From: Adiantum capillus-veneris
Lineage: Eukaryota > Streptophyta > Polypodiopsida > Polypodiales > Pteridaceae
Assembly (NCBI GenBank): GCA_014529385.2
Contig: CM043964.1
Span: 134,518,420 to 134,582,419, forward strand
Length of the DNA stretch: 64,000 nt
Direction of reading: 5' to 3'
Positions within the stretch are counted from its first letter, which is position 1, and the number at the start of each line of letters is the position of its first letter. Below are positions 11,050 through 21,978 of the stretch, piece by piece. The notes beneath the pieces were generated by a model. It did not search any database. It had not been told where the DNA came from and saw only the letters and a program-made list of their open reading frames with translations. The translations under genes were made by a program, and so were the position numbers.

Positions 11050-11835
11050 CATTAGGAAAGAAATGGACTCATTTTCGGGCCTTTTAGCTCTAGTGAGAGA
11101 ATGCTCCTTAGCTAATAGGAAGAAGGCTAACGTTACGTAGAAAAGCCTTTTTTCTCACTTTTGAAAATGTTTATGAAATCCATTTTGGTGAAATTGTCAT
11201 TGTCACCTGAAAAGTAAGGTGCCTAATAGTGACATCTTGCACAAGCGCCGAGCGCTTTTTTATGACCCGTTGTTGCTATCTCACACAAGCATCAATCACC
11301 TTTTTCTGAGGTACTCGCAATTCAAATTCGAACGGGTCATACTTGATAGCGATTGATAGGTACTATTTAAAACTCTAAAGAGGTCGGAACTAAGCGAATA
11401 GAGGCCCATGAGGGGTCTCTGGGGCCTCTATTCGCTTGGTTCTGACCTCATGAGGCCCTAAGCTTAAAAAAATTGTATCTTGAGCTAGAGACATTGGATT
11501 TCAGTGTTTTCAAGTGCTATCGTAAGGTTTTTGGACGTTCCAGATGCATCCATGGTGTTATTTTGTATTTTGAAAACATCTTTTATGTTATTTCTCTTAT
11601 CGCACATCACATCACTCATTAAGATTCACGAACACGGATTTTTGTGCACATAAGTTGGGCTCTCGAAAAGCATTTTGTATGAGCATGCATTTAAGTGATC
11701 GAGCAAACTTCTACATATGTACTATGACAAAAAGAATTCCAAAATCCTACTTTTGTATTTTTTAGGATTACCTCTCTCTATGCTGAGTTGGCATTTCTTA
11801 CAAAGCCCAAAATTGAGTCCAAGTTTCTCCTAATG
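11050..11835. mobile_element. 786-bp TIR element, superfamily unknown
   Basis: The sequence interrupts the copia gag exactly: flanks GCTGCAAGG and ATTGCTGC join to give the uninterrupted gag of 17,205-17,225 and 32,170-32,190. Ends are inverted repeats: left CATTAGGAAAGAAATGGACT, right (reverse complement) CATTAGGAGAAACTTGGACT, with similarity for about 36 bases. No target-site duplication remains under this delimitation; at most 1 bp is possible. No transposase-length frame exists, so it is non-autonomous. Inside is a strong hairpin (11,380-11,449). Confidence 0.75.
11380..11449. other. 28-bp-arm hairpin inside the TIR element
   Basis: Left arm 11,380-11,407 begins GAGGTCGGAACTAAGCGAAT; the right arm 11,422-11,449 is its reverse complement with two mismatches; the loop is 14 nt. 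Such a stem could act as a fold-back RNA or a recombination-prone cruciform. Function is not known. Confidence 0.85.
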
Positions 11836-11926
11836 ATTGCTGCTATTAGAGATGTTTTGCCTACGTCAGAACAAGCTCGTTGGGATGTGAAGGATGTGTA
11901 GGCTCATGCGTAGGCTCATGCATTGA

Positions 11927-13844
11927 AATGTGAAAACAATCGAGAATTTTCTCTATGGCACAATTTTTGGAACCGCCAACATCGCCAAATAGCCATGTGC
12001 AAGGCGCATCATCTGTGCTTCTTCTCGCCCAAATCTCTACATCATAGCTTGAGAAATTCCCTGCACAATCTCGATGTCTCTATGCTGGCTCCTCTATCCT
12101 AGAGGAGGGCAGTTTGTAAAGGGCTCGTCTCAGCTTTTGCCTCTCTGTGTTGATAGGAGTGACATTGCAATCCCTCTTTCTCACAGCATAGTGAACTAGG
12201 AGTGTATTAAATCCAACCTTGGTCCCGATATCTATTTTTGTTTTTGGAATGGAGCAAATGCTTGGGGCTCATTTCTATTTTTTTTTAGGTGGTGCAAGTG
12301 TTTGGGGTTCATTTCTATTGTTTGGAATAGAGCAATCCTCATCACTACACTAACATACTTGTATTTTACAACGTTGCTTCAGACTGAAAACATGATTTTT
12401 GAGAGATTGGTTATTTTTTGTGTTTTTTCTTTGCCTACATATCACTTTTGCACCTTTTTATCTAAATGTTTAATTGATTTCAATATAATAAGAACCTAAC
12501 ATTTTATGTATGCTAGACAACTTGTGAAGGTATTAATGCTTGCTCCAAAAACATCAATGAAGCACATCCCCTTAAAGACATAGGCCATGAGAATGCCACA
12601 AAATGCTTGAGAGATTTACTAGGTGGTGTAGCCAATGCAAAGCGGGTGCAAAGAGACCTCGAATACCAACTCCAAGTGTTGTGACTTCAGAGCATCCCTT
12701 TAATGCTGCCTCTACACAGGGCAGAAAAAATAGTGGTGCACCCTCCATGGAGGCTACTACACCCCCACGAAGAGTTAGTACTCAAGGTAGGTCGCCTGAG
12801 TACCATTTTGGGATATCTAGAGCAAGACAAATGAGTCTCAAGCGGAGCTTTTGATCAATTGCAACTGAGGAGACATATTCTTCTCTTGTACAAGATAGGC
12901 CTTAGTATAGAATTCTAGGTTTGAGACCTTACTATAGAATTTCTTTTCATTTGTATTTAGGTAATAAAACTTTCCCTTCTATGCTGACACACCTTTCCAA
13001 GTCATAGTGATTTGCCCCAGAATTTTGTAGCATAGATGGACTTGAGCTTGCATGGAGCATGGATATATCGAACTTTAATATTGCATGCTTATTTACACAG
13101 CTATCAAGGAGATGCATCACATACCTCCAAGTGTACTACTTTGTATGCTTCAAGTTTATGGACATTTATATTTGGTGATTGTGGTTTTTCATGGTTTGAT
13201 GAGTGCATTTAATTATGTTTTGTTATCTTCCATTAAAGATTTATAAACATGTCCTTGCTTTAGTTAGTTAACCTAGAGATAAGTCTTATTCATGATCCTC
13301 GAAGTTAGTAGGCCATGACTTTAGGTTAACACATTTACTTGACTGCTAGTTCTAGTTGGTAAACTATATGAACGTTTGAGACCTTAGGAGTGTTTTAGGC
13401 ATAGGAAGGCTTGCTCACTCAAATAACAAAGAACATTAGTGAGAATACAAAGGAAATGGAAGAAAAAACAAAAGTGTCACAAGTGTAAAAGTTTAATCCC
13501 GGTTTAGATTTGGCATTGGCCACATCTTTTCCCAAGTGCGAAAGGACATGAGGTACTCTTTTCTTTGAGAAACAATAAGCCTTGGGCATACAAAATAAGA
13601 AAAATAAAAAAAGAAAAAATAAAAGTCAAGAAAAATGAAATGAAATAGACTTCCATTGACCTTGAAGAAAATTCAAGATTTTTTTTAAAGTTGTGAGAGT
13701 TAGTTAGTTGATCTAAGGTGAAAGACATAATTAGGAGATTGAGCTTGCTACCTTCCTGATTTCTTTATTTTGTGGGAGCATTCTTCCTCAAGTGTCCACT
13801 ACGACATGGCTTTGTCAAGGACAACAAAGCTTAGGAAGGGGGGA
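11927..13844 (+). mobile_element. 3' internal region of an LTR element, copy 2
   Basis: Second copy of 4,306-6,274, collinear and closely similar, ending in the same purine tract before TGTTGG at 13,845. The left end differs: here it is fused to copia gag, and the junction word TGCATTG is present on both sides of the comparison. The degenerate frames differ by substitutions and small indels between copies, with stops in both, so protein function is not maintained. Confidence 0.6.
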
Positions 13845-15220
13845 ATGTTGGAAGCATCCAACACTAGCATCCATTTTCAACTTCTTCATGTGCACATTTT
13901 TTCATTTACCATGTATAGATTCACTAACTTTTTACGATTTCCAAATTGCATCTACTATTTTACTCTATATGCCTTGGATGACTGGCCATTCATTTTAAAC
14001 ACCCTAGGCATACAAGTGAATTGTAGATCATCTGAAAGGGGAGAGACCATTTTGTGAGAAAACCTAGATTAGAGCAGGAGAAGAAGGAGGCTATGGAGGT
14101 GGAGGCTTGGAGCCACATGTACTCTCTTCAAAAATTGATTAATGCATGCATTTAAGTTGAGTCCTATGCTTCTCTCTTGATTTTCATTAAAGCTATGTAT
14201 TAATGTCTCAATGTGTGTATAAAGAACTAATCGCTCTATAATCGCTTAACTACCTATTATGTGTTTATTTATGGTGTTGTGTGCATGATTAGATTAGTGT
14301 ATAAATTAGAATTTGGTATACATCACTCTAATCATAACCCATGAGCTTAGGTGAGCTCATGTTTAGGATGTGCCTACAAGGATTAGTAAGGAATGCAACG
14401 AAGAGCATTGCATGATTAGCATAAGGGTTAACGTGAGTGTCACCACTAATCCATTTCATTAGCTTTCTCTTCTTCCTATTCTACATGGCCTTTCAGGATT
14501 TCCCCACTCTTTTCTTACTCATTACTCTCACACACTCACCCATGTGATGCCTCCATTCCCTAGCCTGGTCGTTGGCATCCATGGATTGATAATTTTGTTG
14601 ATTCATTGAAACTATGCTACAAGGGAGCCAACCAACATTCAGAATGCAATCACTCCTTTTGTGGTAGATACACATTGTCAATGAAGGTTATTAATGGAGA
14701 GAAATTCATATTATTAGGCATTCCAATGGGATTCCATGGAGCTTTTGAATAGAGATGGATTCCATGACCTTTGAATAGAGATGGATTCTATGTAACTTTT
14801 TAGTAGAGATGGATCCTGTGTAACCTTTTTGGCTCAATGATTACCTATCAATGCTTCTTAAAAGAAATGTCCATCTTTTCTCTTTGGAGGTGTGTAGGTC
14901 TTGATAAGGGTTTTAAACTTGAGAAGGTTTTCTTTTCCAGATATGAATTTCTTCCTAAAGACTCTATTTTTGTGTTTGCAAAGTTTGGGATGCATGGACA
15001 TAGCTTAAAGAAAAAATATTTTTGCTATAAGAAAAAGAGAAGTCGATAACGTTTGCCTTAGTGACTATGTCTTCTTTAGCAAATCAATCCACACCATAAT
15101 TTCTAACAAGGTTAAGAGCACATAAGACTAGTAAATCATGTATAAACTAATGATAATTTAAGTCAAAAGAAATTTAACAAAAGGAGGATCAAGGAACAAA
15201 TTTATGATGACTTTCAAATA
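13845..15220 (+). repeat. LTR-like block L1, copy 3
   Basis: Begins TGTTGGAAGCATCCAACA after a polypurine tract, as at 6,275, and is followed by a diverged beta block (15,205-15,595). The order internal region, L1, beta, V2 is the same as in 4,306-9,277, so about 4.9 kb is a repeat of that arrangement. Confidence 0.6.
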
Positions 15221-15673
15221 TCCCAACATAATGTATAGATATGGATTAATCTAAGGTCATAAGTCTATAGATTTATCTATCAAGTTGCATTAGGTTTCTC
15301 TCTCATTTTCTCTCTCTCTCTCTCTTTGAAAAATGGTAGGGTGAACTCTTACATGAAAGATATAGACAATTGAAATGTGCCACATTAGAATTCAAGCATA
15401 GACTCATTCCTAAGTCCATTTGGGAACCCACAATCCAATCCAAACAAGTCTTTCTATTATGACTCATCCTCGACAAGGTCATTTAGACAACAGGTAAGGC
15501 TAGAAGAGTAGCAGTAGACAATGTCTCCAAGGGGTCCACCTCAAAATATTTAATTGTGGCACCTAAGTTCATCCGAAGGGTTTTTTTCTATTTTGAAGAA
15601 TTACTGTAATTACATGTACAAGAGGGCTGAAAAATGGAAACTTGTAAATGAAGGGGTCGTTTTATTCGTGGCA

Positions 15674-15675
<2 letters not shown>
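15205..15675. repeat. Diverged beta block, copy
   Basis: Matches 7,720-8,258 with a much shorter CT run. No gene. Confidence 0.65.

Positions 15676-15742
<67 letters not shown>
15676..15742. repeat. (TG)n microsatellite
   Basis: About 67 bases of TG; counterpart of 8,259-8,308. Confidence 0.9.
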
Positions 15743-15743
<1 letters not shown>

Positions 15744-16423
15744 AGGGAGTGCCAATTTCACATAGTTGCAAAAACGCATGCATAATTGCACAAGCTATCG
15801 GGGGTAAGTAGTATTAAATGGCTCAAGATGATTGCAACTTTTATCAAAAAGGTATTGTTGCAAGCAACAACATGGCTTGCTAGAAGTGGGCAACACAAAT
15901 CACCTCTTTTGCTCTCCCATGTGCATTACGAGCCCCATTGTGCAGTCTTTCCCTATGCAATCAAATTGGATGCACCCAGGTGTCTATAGTTCATGTAATC
16001 AGGGTTGTATGTGACCACAATGAGGATCCCACCATCCCAGTTTTGTGTTAATCAAATGACAATGTTAGGATTTGAAGGCTTCTTATTCTTTTAAAAGATA
16101 GGAATTAGGAAATGCTATCCTTCCCTATGAAAGGGAATATTTTCATTTGGCTCCATTATTTATCCCTTTTTACTCAAAGTTTTTTTAGATTCCCTAGCAC
16201 TGTAAGGACTTTTATAAAATTCTAGCTCATTTCAAATTTAAAATGTAGCTCTACTCCCTCATATGCACATTTTTTACATTTACCATCTATAGATTCACGG
16301 ACTTTTTACGAGTTCCAAATTTATATACTATTTTACTCTATGCGTCCTCGACAGTCGGCCATTCATTTTTTAAACCCTAGGCATATAAGTGATTGTAGAT
16401 CATGTGAAAGGAGAGAGATTATT
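15743..16423. repeat. V2 block, left part (split by copia A)
   Basis: Matches 8,310-8,990. It is cut at GAGAGATTATT, where copia A starts, and the remainder resumes at 21,681. Confidence 0.8.
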
Positions 16424-16650
16424 TGTTACCATATACATGTGGTAGTGATGTGTGTGAACACACTAGGACCGCCAGGGCATTTTTTCCCTCTTTAGGAGGT
16501 TTTTTCCCCCGAGCATTGTACATACGCCCATCACTCTAGGGCTATCTATCTTTCCATTGCACACTAAGTAACACACTCTCTATTGTGTGCCTTGAGCTTT
16601 CTTCATCTTCTCCAAGCTGTGTGCATTTCTATGCAACCCTAATTCCAACA
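16424..16650 (+). repeat. 5' LTR of copia A
   Basis: 227 bases from TGTTACC to TTCCAACA. The TATATA word found in the 3' LTR near 21,548 reads TACATA here, so the likely promoter motif is altered in the LTR that would drive transcription. Confidence 0.95.
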
Positions 16651-16652
16651 CT

Positions 16653-16667
16653 TGGTATCAGAGTAGG
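16653..16667 (+). promoter_or_regulatory. Primer-binding site (tRNA-iMet), copia A
   Basis: TGGTATCAGAGTAGG two bases after the LTR, complementary to the 3' end of plant initiator tRNA-Met with one mismatch (T for C at position 12). It sets the element type and strand. Confidence 0.9.
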
Positions 16668-17012
16668 TCATGTCCTCCCAGGCTTAGTCACCAGCTGTTC
16701 CAGCACACGCTTGCTCACTTTCTCCGATTTTAGTGAGCTTTGGCGAGCGTTCACAGCTCAACAAATATTTTGGGAGATCTTGAAGAGCTTGGTCTACTCA
16801 GAATTTTGATTTGGGCTCATTTCAGCCTCCGTTTCCACTACAGGCAATACTGCACAGGCTATTTCGTCATTTTGTGCAGAATTTCTATCAGTGTTGTTTT
16901 CTACATAACAGGTGCCTTATAGTCTTCTATGGTTTGTGCTACATAGCACAGGTTGTTCCCGCTCTGTTTCTCCTATCTTTGGGCAGTTTTCACATCAGGT
17001 GCAGCATTTACC

Positions 17013-18239
17013 ATGGCTGACAACAACAACACAGATGTATTCAAGATGTTTGCTGTTGAGGACAGGTTGGATGGGGACAACTACCCTATGTGGTCATATA
17101 TGATGCAACATGTTCTTGTGTCAAAGGGTGTCTGGAACATTGTGCAGGGCATTGATGTACGTCCTGGTTCTGATGATGTAGGCGATGTTGAGGATGTTGC
17201 AGGTCTTGCTGCAAGGATTGCAGTTGTTAGAGTTGTTTTGCCTACGGTAGAACAAGCTCGTTGGAAAGTTAAGGATGTGCAGGCTCATGCATTGATTGCG
17301 TTGTCTGTGAAGTGCACCATTTTTTCGCACATCCGTTCAGCAAAATCTGCAAAACAGGCTTGGGATATTTTAGCAGGTCTTTATGCAAGCCGCAATGAGG
17401 CTAAAATTGCTTTGTTGTGTAAAGTGCTGGAGTCGAAGATTATGCATGAGGAAGATCATATGGACACTTTCCTTGCTAGTGTTAAGGATATCAATGAGCA
17501 GCTTATTTCTGCAAGTGAAGTCATTCCAGACAGTTCCCTTGTGCAGACTGTTCTTGATGCCTTACCAGATTCCTACCAGACTTTTGCTAGTACTTGGAGA
17601 CTTATGGCCCAAGGAAATCCTGAAGTTGTCAAGTTTGATGCATTATGCACATTGCTGTTGCAAGAGTCACTTTCTAGAAAAAACAGGACTAGGCAGCGTG
17701 CAGTTGAACAGGCTTTTATTGCTTCTCAAAGAAAGGGTGGTAACAGTAATGCAGCCACTTCTTATGGTTCTGCTGCGAGTAGCAAAAATTATGTTCCTAA
17801 TGCTTCTCAAAGAAAGGGTGGTAACAGTAATGCAGCCACTTCTTATGGTTCTGTTGCGAGTAGCAAAAATTATGTTCCTAATGCTTCTGCTAGCAACAAT
17901 TCGTCTGGAAATTCTGGTGATAAGGGCAAAAATAAGATGCGTTGCCATTATTGTAAAGCCAATGATCACTTGATCAAGTCGTGTCCTAAGTTGAAGGTCA
18001 AAGAGGCTAGGAAGAAAGAGGGTGGTTCCACTGCAAATGCTGGTTCCACTACAAATGCAGCCATTGTTGAGTCTTCTGTGAAAGGAGACTATGTTGCTGA
18101 TGTTGATGTAGAATCGGCTTTTAGCGCAGAGTGCACTTACAATCCTGCTATCCATGATGCATGCTTGTCAGTTGCTGCAGATTCACATGTGTGGTATTTT
18201 GATAGTGGTGCTACAAAGCACATTACCTCACATCGTTAA
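17013..18239 (+). CDS. gag: Copia A gag and start of protease
   Basis: The start is ATG 17,013 (MADNNNTDVFKMFAVEDRLD), conserved in copies B, C and F. A copia-type gag (UBN2/DUF4219-like) is followed by a CCHC zinc knuckle at 17,943-17,984 (CHYCKANDHLIKSC) that would bind the packaged RNA. The aspartic protease follows, with DSG at about 18,201. A TAA at 18,237 stops the frame 11 codons after the catalytic Asp, inside the protease. An 81-bp in-frame tandem duplication (17,721-17,801 and 17,802-17,882) adds 27 residues of a Ser/Asn/Gly-rich linker and is absent from B. gag would yield capsid; whether read-through of the TAA ever occurs is unknown. Confidence 0.85.
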   Translation: MADNNNTDVFKMFAVEDRLDGDNYPMWSYMMQHVLVSKGVWNIVQGIDVRPGSDDVGDVEDVAGLAARIAVVRVVLPTVEQARWKVKDVQAHALIALSVKCTIFSHIRSAKSAKQAWDILAGLYASRNEAKIALLCKVLESKIMHEEDHMDTFLASVKDINEQLISASEVIPDSSLVQTVLDALPDSYQTFASTWRLMAQGNPEVVKFDALCTLLLQESLSRKNRTRQRAVEQAFIASQRKGGNSNAATSYGSAASSKNYVPNASQRKGGNSNAATSYGSVASSKNYVPNASASNNSSGNSGDKGKNKMRCHYCKANDHLIKSCPKLKVKEARKKEGGSTANAGSTTNAAIVESSVKGDYVADVDVESAFSAECTYNPAIHDACLSVAADSHVWYFDSGATKHITSHR

Positions 18240-21200
18240 TTGTTCATCTCTCTCGAGTCTGTCCCTCATGGGAATTATGTCACTTGTGCCAACAATGCCT
18301 CTTATCAAGTTCAGGGAGTTGGAAAGATTGTGCTTACTGCTACAAATGGAAGTTCCTTCACACTTGTTCATGCACTTTATGTACCTGGGATCAAGAAGAA
18401 TCTCTTGTCTGTATCCGCACTGGCTGGACTTGGACTTGTAGTCAAATTTGTGGATGACATATGTACAGTTCATGATCTCAGTTTTGGTGATGAAATTGTT
18501 GCATTTAGCCTTTTGTGCCGTGGGCTGTATAAGCTCACTTTGTATGACAAGTGTGAACAAAATTTTGCAAATGCTGTTGCAGATTCAAGGGCTATTTCAG
18601 ATGCAAAACTTTGGCATGCAGGTTTTGGTCATCCGAATTTTGCCAGTTTGCTGCATTTGCAAAAATCTGATATGGTTGCTTCTTTGCCGTCTCTTGAAGC
18701 ACCTGTCAAACATGTTTGTGAAGGCTGTATTTTGGGTAAGATGCAGCGTTCTAAATTTCCAAAGGATGGTTCAGTTTGGGCCACATGAAGGTTGCAGCTT
18801 GTGCATAGTGATATTTGTCGGCCCATGCAAACTCCGTCCTTGGGTAATTACCTATACTTCGTGACTTTCATTGATGACTACTCCAGGCATGCATGGGTAT
18901 TTCCGCTTATAGAGAAGTCTGAAGTTTTTATGTGCTTCAAACAATTTCTGTCTATGGATGAAAACGTCTCGAAATGTACTGTGGGCACCCTCCGTTTCGA
19001 TCGAGGGGGGGAGTATATGTCTCATGAATTTAATGCATTTCTCGGTAGTCGTGGGATAAAACACCAATGTACAGTGCCTTATACACCTCAACAAAACGGT
19101 GTTGATGAGAGGAAAAACAGGTCACTGACGGAAATGGCACGATGTATGGTCAAAAGTCAAGCTTTACCGCATTCTTTTTGGCTTGAGTCCATCATGTGTG
19201 CCACTTATGTAATAAACAGGAGTCCTACGAAAGCTTTGCAGTCTATTACTCCATATGGAGCATGGCATGATAGAAAGCCTTCTATTGAGCACATGAGTGT
19301 TTTTGGCTGTTTGGCATATGCTTTGGTGCCACAAGTGCAGCGCAGAAAATTGGATGATAAGGCTGTCAAATGTATTTTTGTTGGTTATAGTGCTGAAAGC
19401 AAAGGTTACAGGTTGTATCATCCGTAAACAAAACGTATTATGGTTTCTCGGGATGTAGTGTTTGTGGAAGATTCTGTTCATCCCTTGCTGACATGTACTA
19501 GAGACAGTAATGTAAGCTCACAGGACATTTATGACACTTTGTTGCCTCTTTTCAGTGGTGGAAATACGAATGTAAGTTCCAATGAGGCAAATGTACAGCC
19601 TATGGGGGTTTCTAAAAATATTTTAGATCAGCCTATTACTGATGGAGATGTACATGATGTACTTGATGAGGAAAGGGCTGAAAATGACCAGGTTAGAGGT
19701 ATGCCAAAATGGTTGGTGTACACTTTGAGTGACAGTAAATTGGATGCACCTTTGTCTAGTCATACTCGTTCAGGCTCTCACCATGTATCTTATGCATTAG
19801 ATTGTTATGCTTTGGCTGTGTCTAGCCTACATGATGTTGAGGAGCCTCTGACTTTTAATGAAGCACAGAATTCAGAAAATTGGATGGCTGCCATGCAATC
19901 ACAATATGATGCACTTATAGAAAATGACACATGGACTTTATGTGATTTGCCTCCTGGCAAAAAGGCCATTGGTACGAAGTGGGTTTACAAGTTGAAACGC
20001 AAGCCAGATGGTGAGATCGATCGCCATAAGGCTCGACTTGGTGCAAAGGGTTATGCATAGCAAAAAGGCATAGATTATAAAGGGGCTTTTGCTCCCACTT
20101 GTCATATGACTCCTGTGTGTTTTCTATGTGCATTGGCAGCTCATTTTGGTTTGGATATACATCAATAAGACACTGTTACTGCTTTCTTGAATGGTGACAT
20201 ATTTGAGGAAGTTTATGTAACCCAGCCTCGCGGTTTTGTCATAAAAGGACAAGAGAACAAAGTGTGTAGATGTAAGAAGGCTTTGTATGGGTTGAAGCAA
20301 TCTCCTCGTGCTTGGTATGAGAAAGGTGACACTCATTTGGTCAAACAAGGCTTTCGTAACAGTCCAACAGAAAGCACATTGTATGTAAAGCGTGAGGGTG
20401 ATGTACTTCTCATTGTGGTTCTTTATGTCAATGATTTGCTGATCACTGGACCAGATGAGAGACATATTGTTGAATTTAAGTCTGATTTGAATGCTAATTT
20501 CAAGATGAAAGATTTGGGGCTGTTGCATCATTACTTGGGTATACAGTTTAAGCAGTGTGATGGTGGTGTTGCCTTGTGTCAGAAAAGTTGCATAGAGATA
20601 GTGCTATGTAAGTTTGGACTTGAGGATTGCAAACCCTTTGCCGCTCCCATGGAAACAGGTTTGAAGTTGATTCTACATGATGCTGGCCATTCTGCTAATG
20701 TCACTCTTTACCACACTCCTGATGGCTGCCTCATTTATGTATGCAACTAGGCCTTATATTTAATTTGCAGTCTCACAGCTCAGCAGATTTATGCATAGCC
20801 CAGGGTCTAAGCATTGGCAGGATGTCAAGAGGATTTTCCGCTACCTTAGCGGCACTTTACATCTTGGCTTGTTTTATCCCAAGGGGGGATCATTGCCGCC
20901 AGACTTACATGCTTTTTCGGACTCAGATTGGGCTGGTTGTTTTGACATGTGAGTGTCCACAAGTGGTTTTTGTTTCATGCTTGGCAATTCATGTATATCA
21001 TGGTTGAGCAAGAAGCAACCTACTGTGGCCACTTTGAGTTGTGAGGCTAAGTACAGGGCAGTCTTCACAGCTACGGTTGACTATGTATGGCTCAGACGCC
21101 TTATGGCTGATTTGGGTGTTGGACAGGACACTGCCAACACTATCTACACTGACAGTCAGAGCGTATTGGCAGTTGCGAGGAACCCAGTTTTTCATGCTCG

Positions 21201-21378
21201 CACAAAGCACATTGAGGTGCATTACCACTATGTCAGGGAGAGGCTCTCAACATGAGAGATCCGCTTGGCTTATGTGCCAACACAGGACAACCTTGCAGAT
21301 CTTTTCACAAAGGCATTGTCTCGTGAGAAGCTTGAAGCTTTCCGCAAAGCTTTGGGCTTACTCCCCTTTGTGGACTGA
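18240..21378 (+). pseudogene. pol: Copia A pol (protease C-part, integrase, RT, RNase H), broken
   Basis: It continues the gag frame. In order: rest of protease; GAG-pre-integrase HHCC (LWHAGFGHPN to CEGCILGKM); integrase core with Asp in HSDICRPM (about 18,810), Asp in RFDRGGEY, and Glu in GVDER; RT with YVND at 20,424-20,435, where copia RT normally has YVDD; RNase H (YTDSQS near 21,150) to the final TGA at 21,376. Interruptions: TGA 18,786, TAA 19,425, TAG 20,058, TAA 20,166, a 2-nt loss near 20,748, TGA 20,950, TGA 21,253. No functional polyprotein can be made. Confidence 0.9.
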
Positions 21379-21453
21379 TCATGTCCTCAGGGCATGGCAC
21401 TTCCCTTTACTCATGTGCTAGCTCTGGTTCACCGCATCACTCCAGGGTGGATT

Positions 21454-21680
21454 TGTTACCATATACATGTGGTAGTGATGTGTGTGAACACATTAGGACC
21501 GCCGGGGCATTTTTTCCCTCTTTAGGAGGTTTTTTCCCCCGAGCATTGTATATACACCCATCACTCTAGGGCTATCTATCTTTCCATTGCACACTAATTA
21601 ACACACTCTCTATTGTGTGCCTTGAGCTTCCTTCGTCTTCTCCAAGCTGTGTGCGTTTCTCTGCAACCCTAATTCCAACA
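21454..21680 (+). repeat. 3' LTR of copia A
   Basis: 227 bases, TGTTACC to TTCCAACA. It is preceded by AGGGTGGATT, an altered polypurine tract (copy C has AGGGGGGATT). TSD TTATT follows. Confidence 0.95.
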
Positions 21681-21971
21681 TTATTTTGAGAGAAGATATA
21701 GATTAGAGAAGGAGAAGAAGGAAGCTATGGAGGTGGATGCTTGGAGCAACATGTACGCTCTTCACAAATTTGTTAATGCACGCATTGAGTTTTAATCCTA
21801 TGGTTCTAGCTTGGTTTTTATAAAAGTTGTGTATTAATGTCTTGATGTGTGTGTATTAAGAACTAGTCGTTCTATAAATGCTTAATTACATATTCTGTGT
21901 CTATTTATGGTGTTGTGTGCATGATTAGATTAGTGTGTAGATTAAAATTTGTCCATATATCACTCTAATTG
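21681..21971. repeat. V2 block, right part
   Basis: The rest of the V2 copy interrupted by copia A, running to the start of the T3 block, which is itself interrupted by the DNA transposon at 21,979. Confidence 0.75.
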
Positions 21972-21978
21972 TTGTTAA

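Larger units (their letters stand above)
10722..11925 (+). mobile_element. Copia fragment F: leader and 5' gag, interrupted
   Basis: The fragment starts in the untranslated leader of the copia family (CAGTGTTGTTTTTTGCATAACAG, compare 16,890), without LTR or primer site. gag starts at ATG 10,846 (MADNNNTDVFKMF) and is open to 11,049, where the TIR element 11,050-11,835 is inserted. gag resumes at 11,836 (IAAIRDVLPTSEQARWDVKDV) with in-frame stops and ends at 11,925 in the word GCATTG, which also precedes the matching block at 4,306. It is non-functional. Confidence 0.85.
16424..21680 (+). mobile_element. Copia element A, full length, with TSD
   Basis: 5,257-bp Ty1/copia retrotransposon with 227-bp LTRs at both ends, an initiator-Met primer site, gag, protease, integrase, RT and RNase H in copia order. 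It is flanked by a perfect 5-bp duplication TTATT (16,419-16,423 and 21,681-21,685). Unoccupied copies of the target exist near 8,985, 28,080, 53,225 and 55,320, which proves the insertion. I count about nine differences between the two LTRs, so it is not brand new. The coding region is broken by several stops and a frameshift; five lesions are shared with element B. RT carries YVND instead of YVDD. Confidence 0.95.

Noticed and set aside
15554-15811. Frames running through (TG)n with poly Cys-Val or His-Thr
   Set aside because: Microsatellite artefacts; the repeat length varies between copies.
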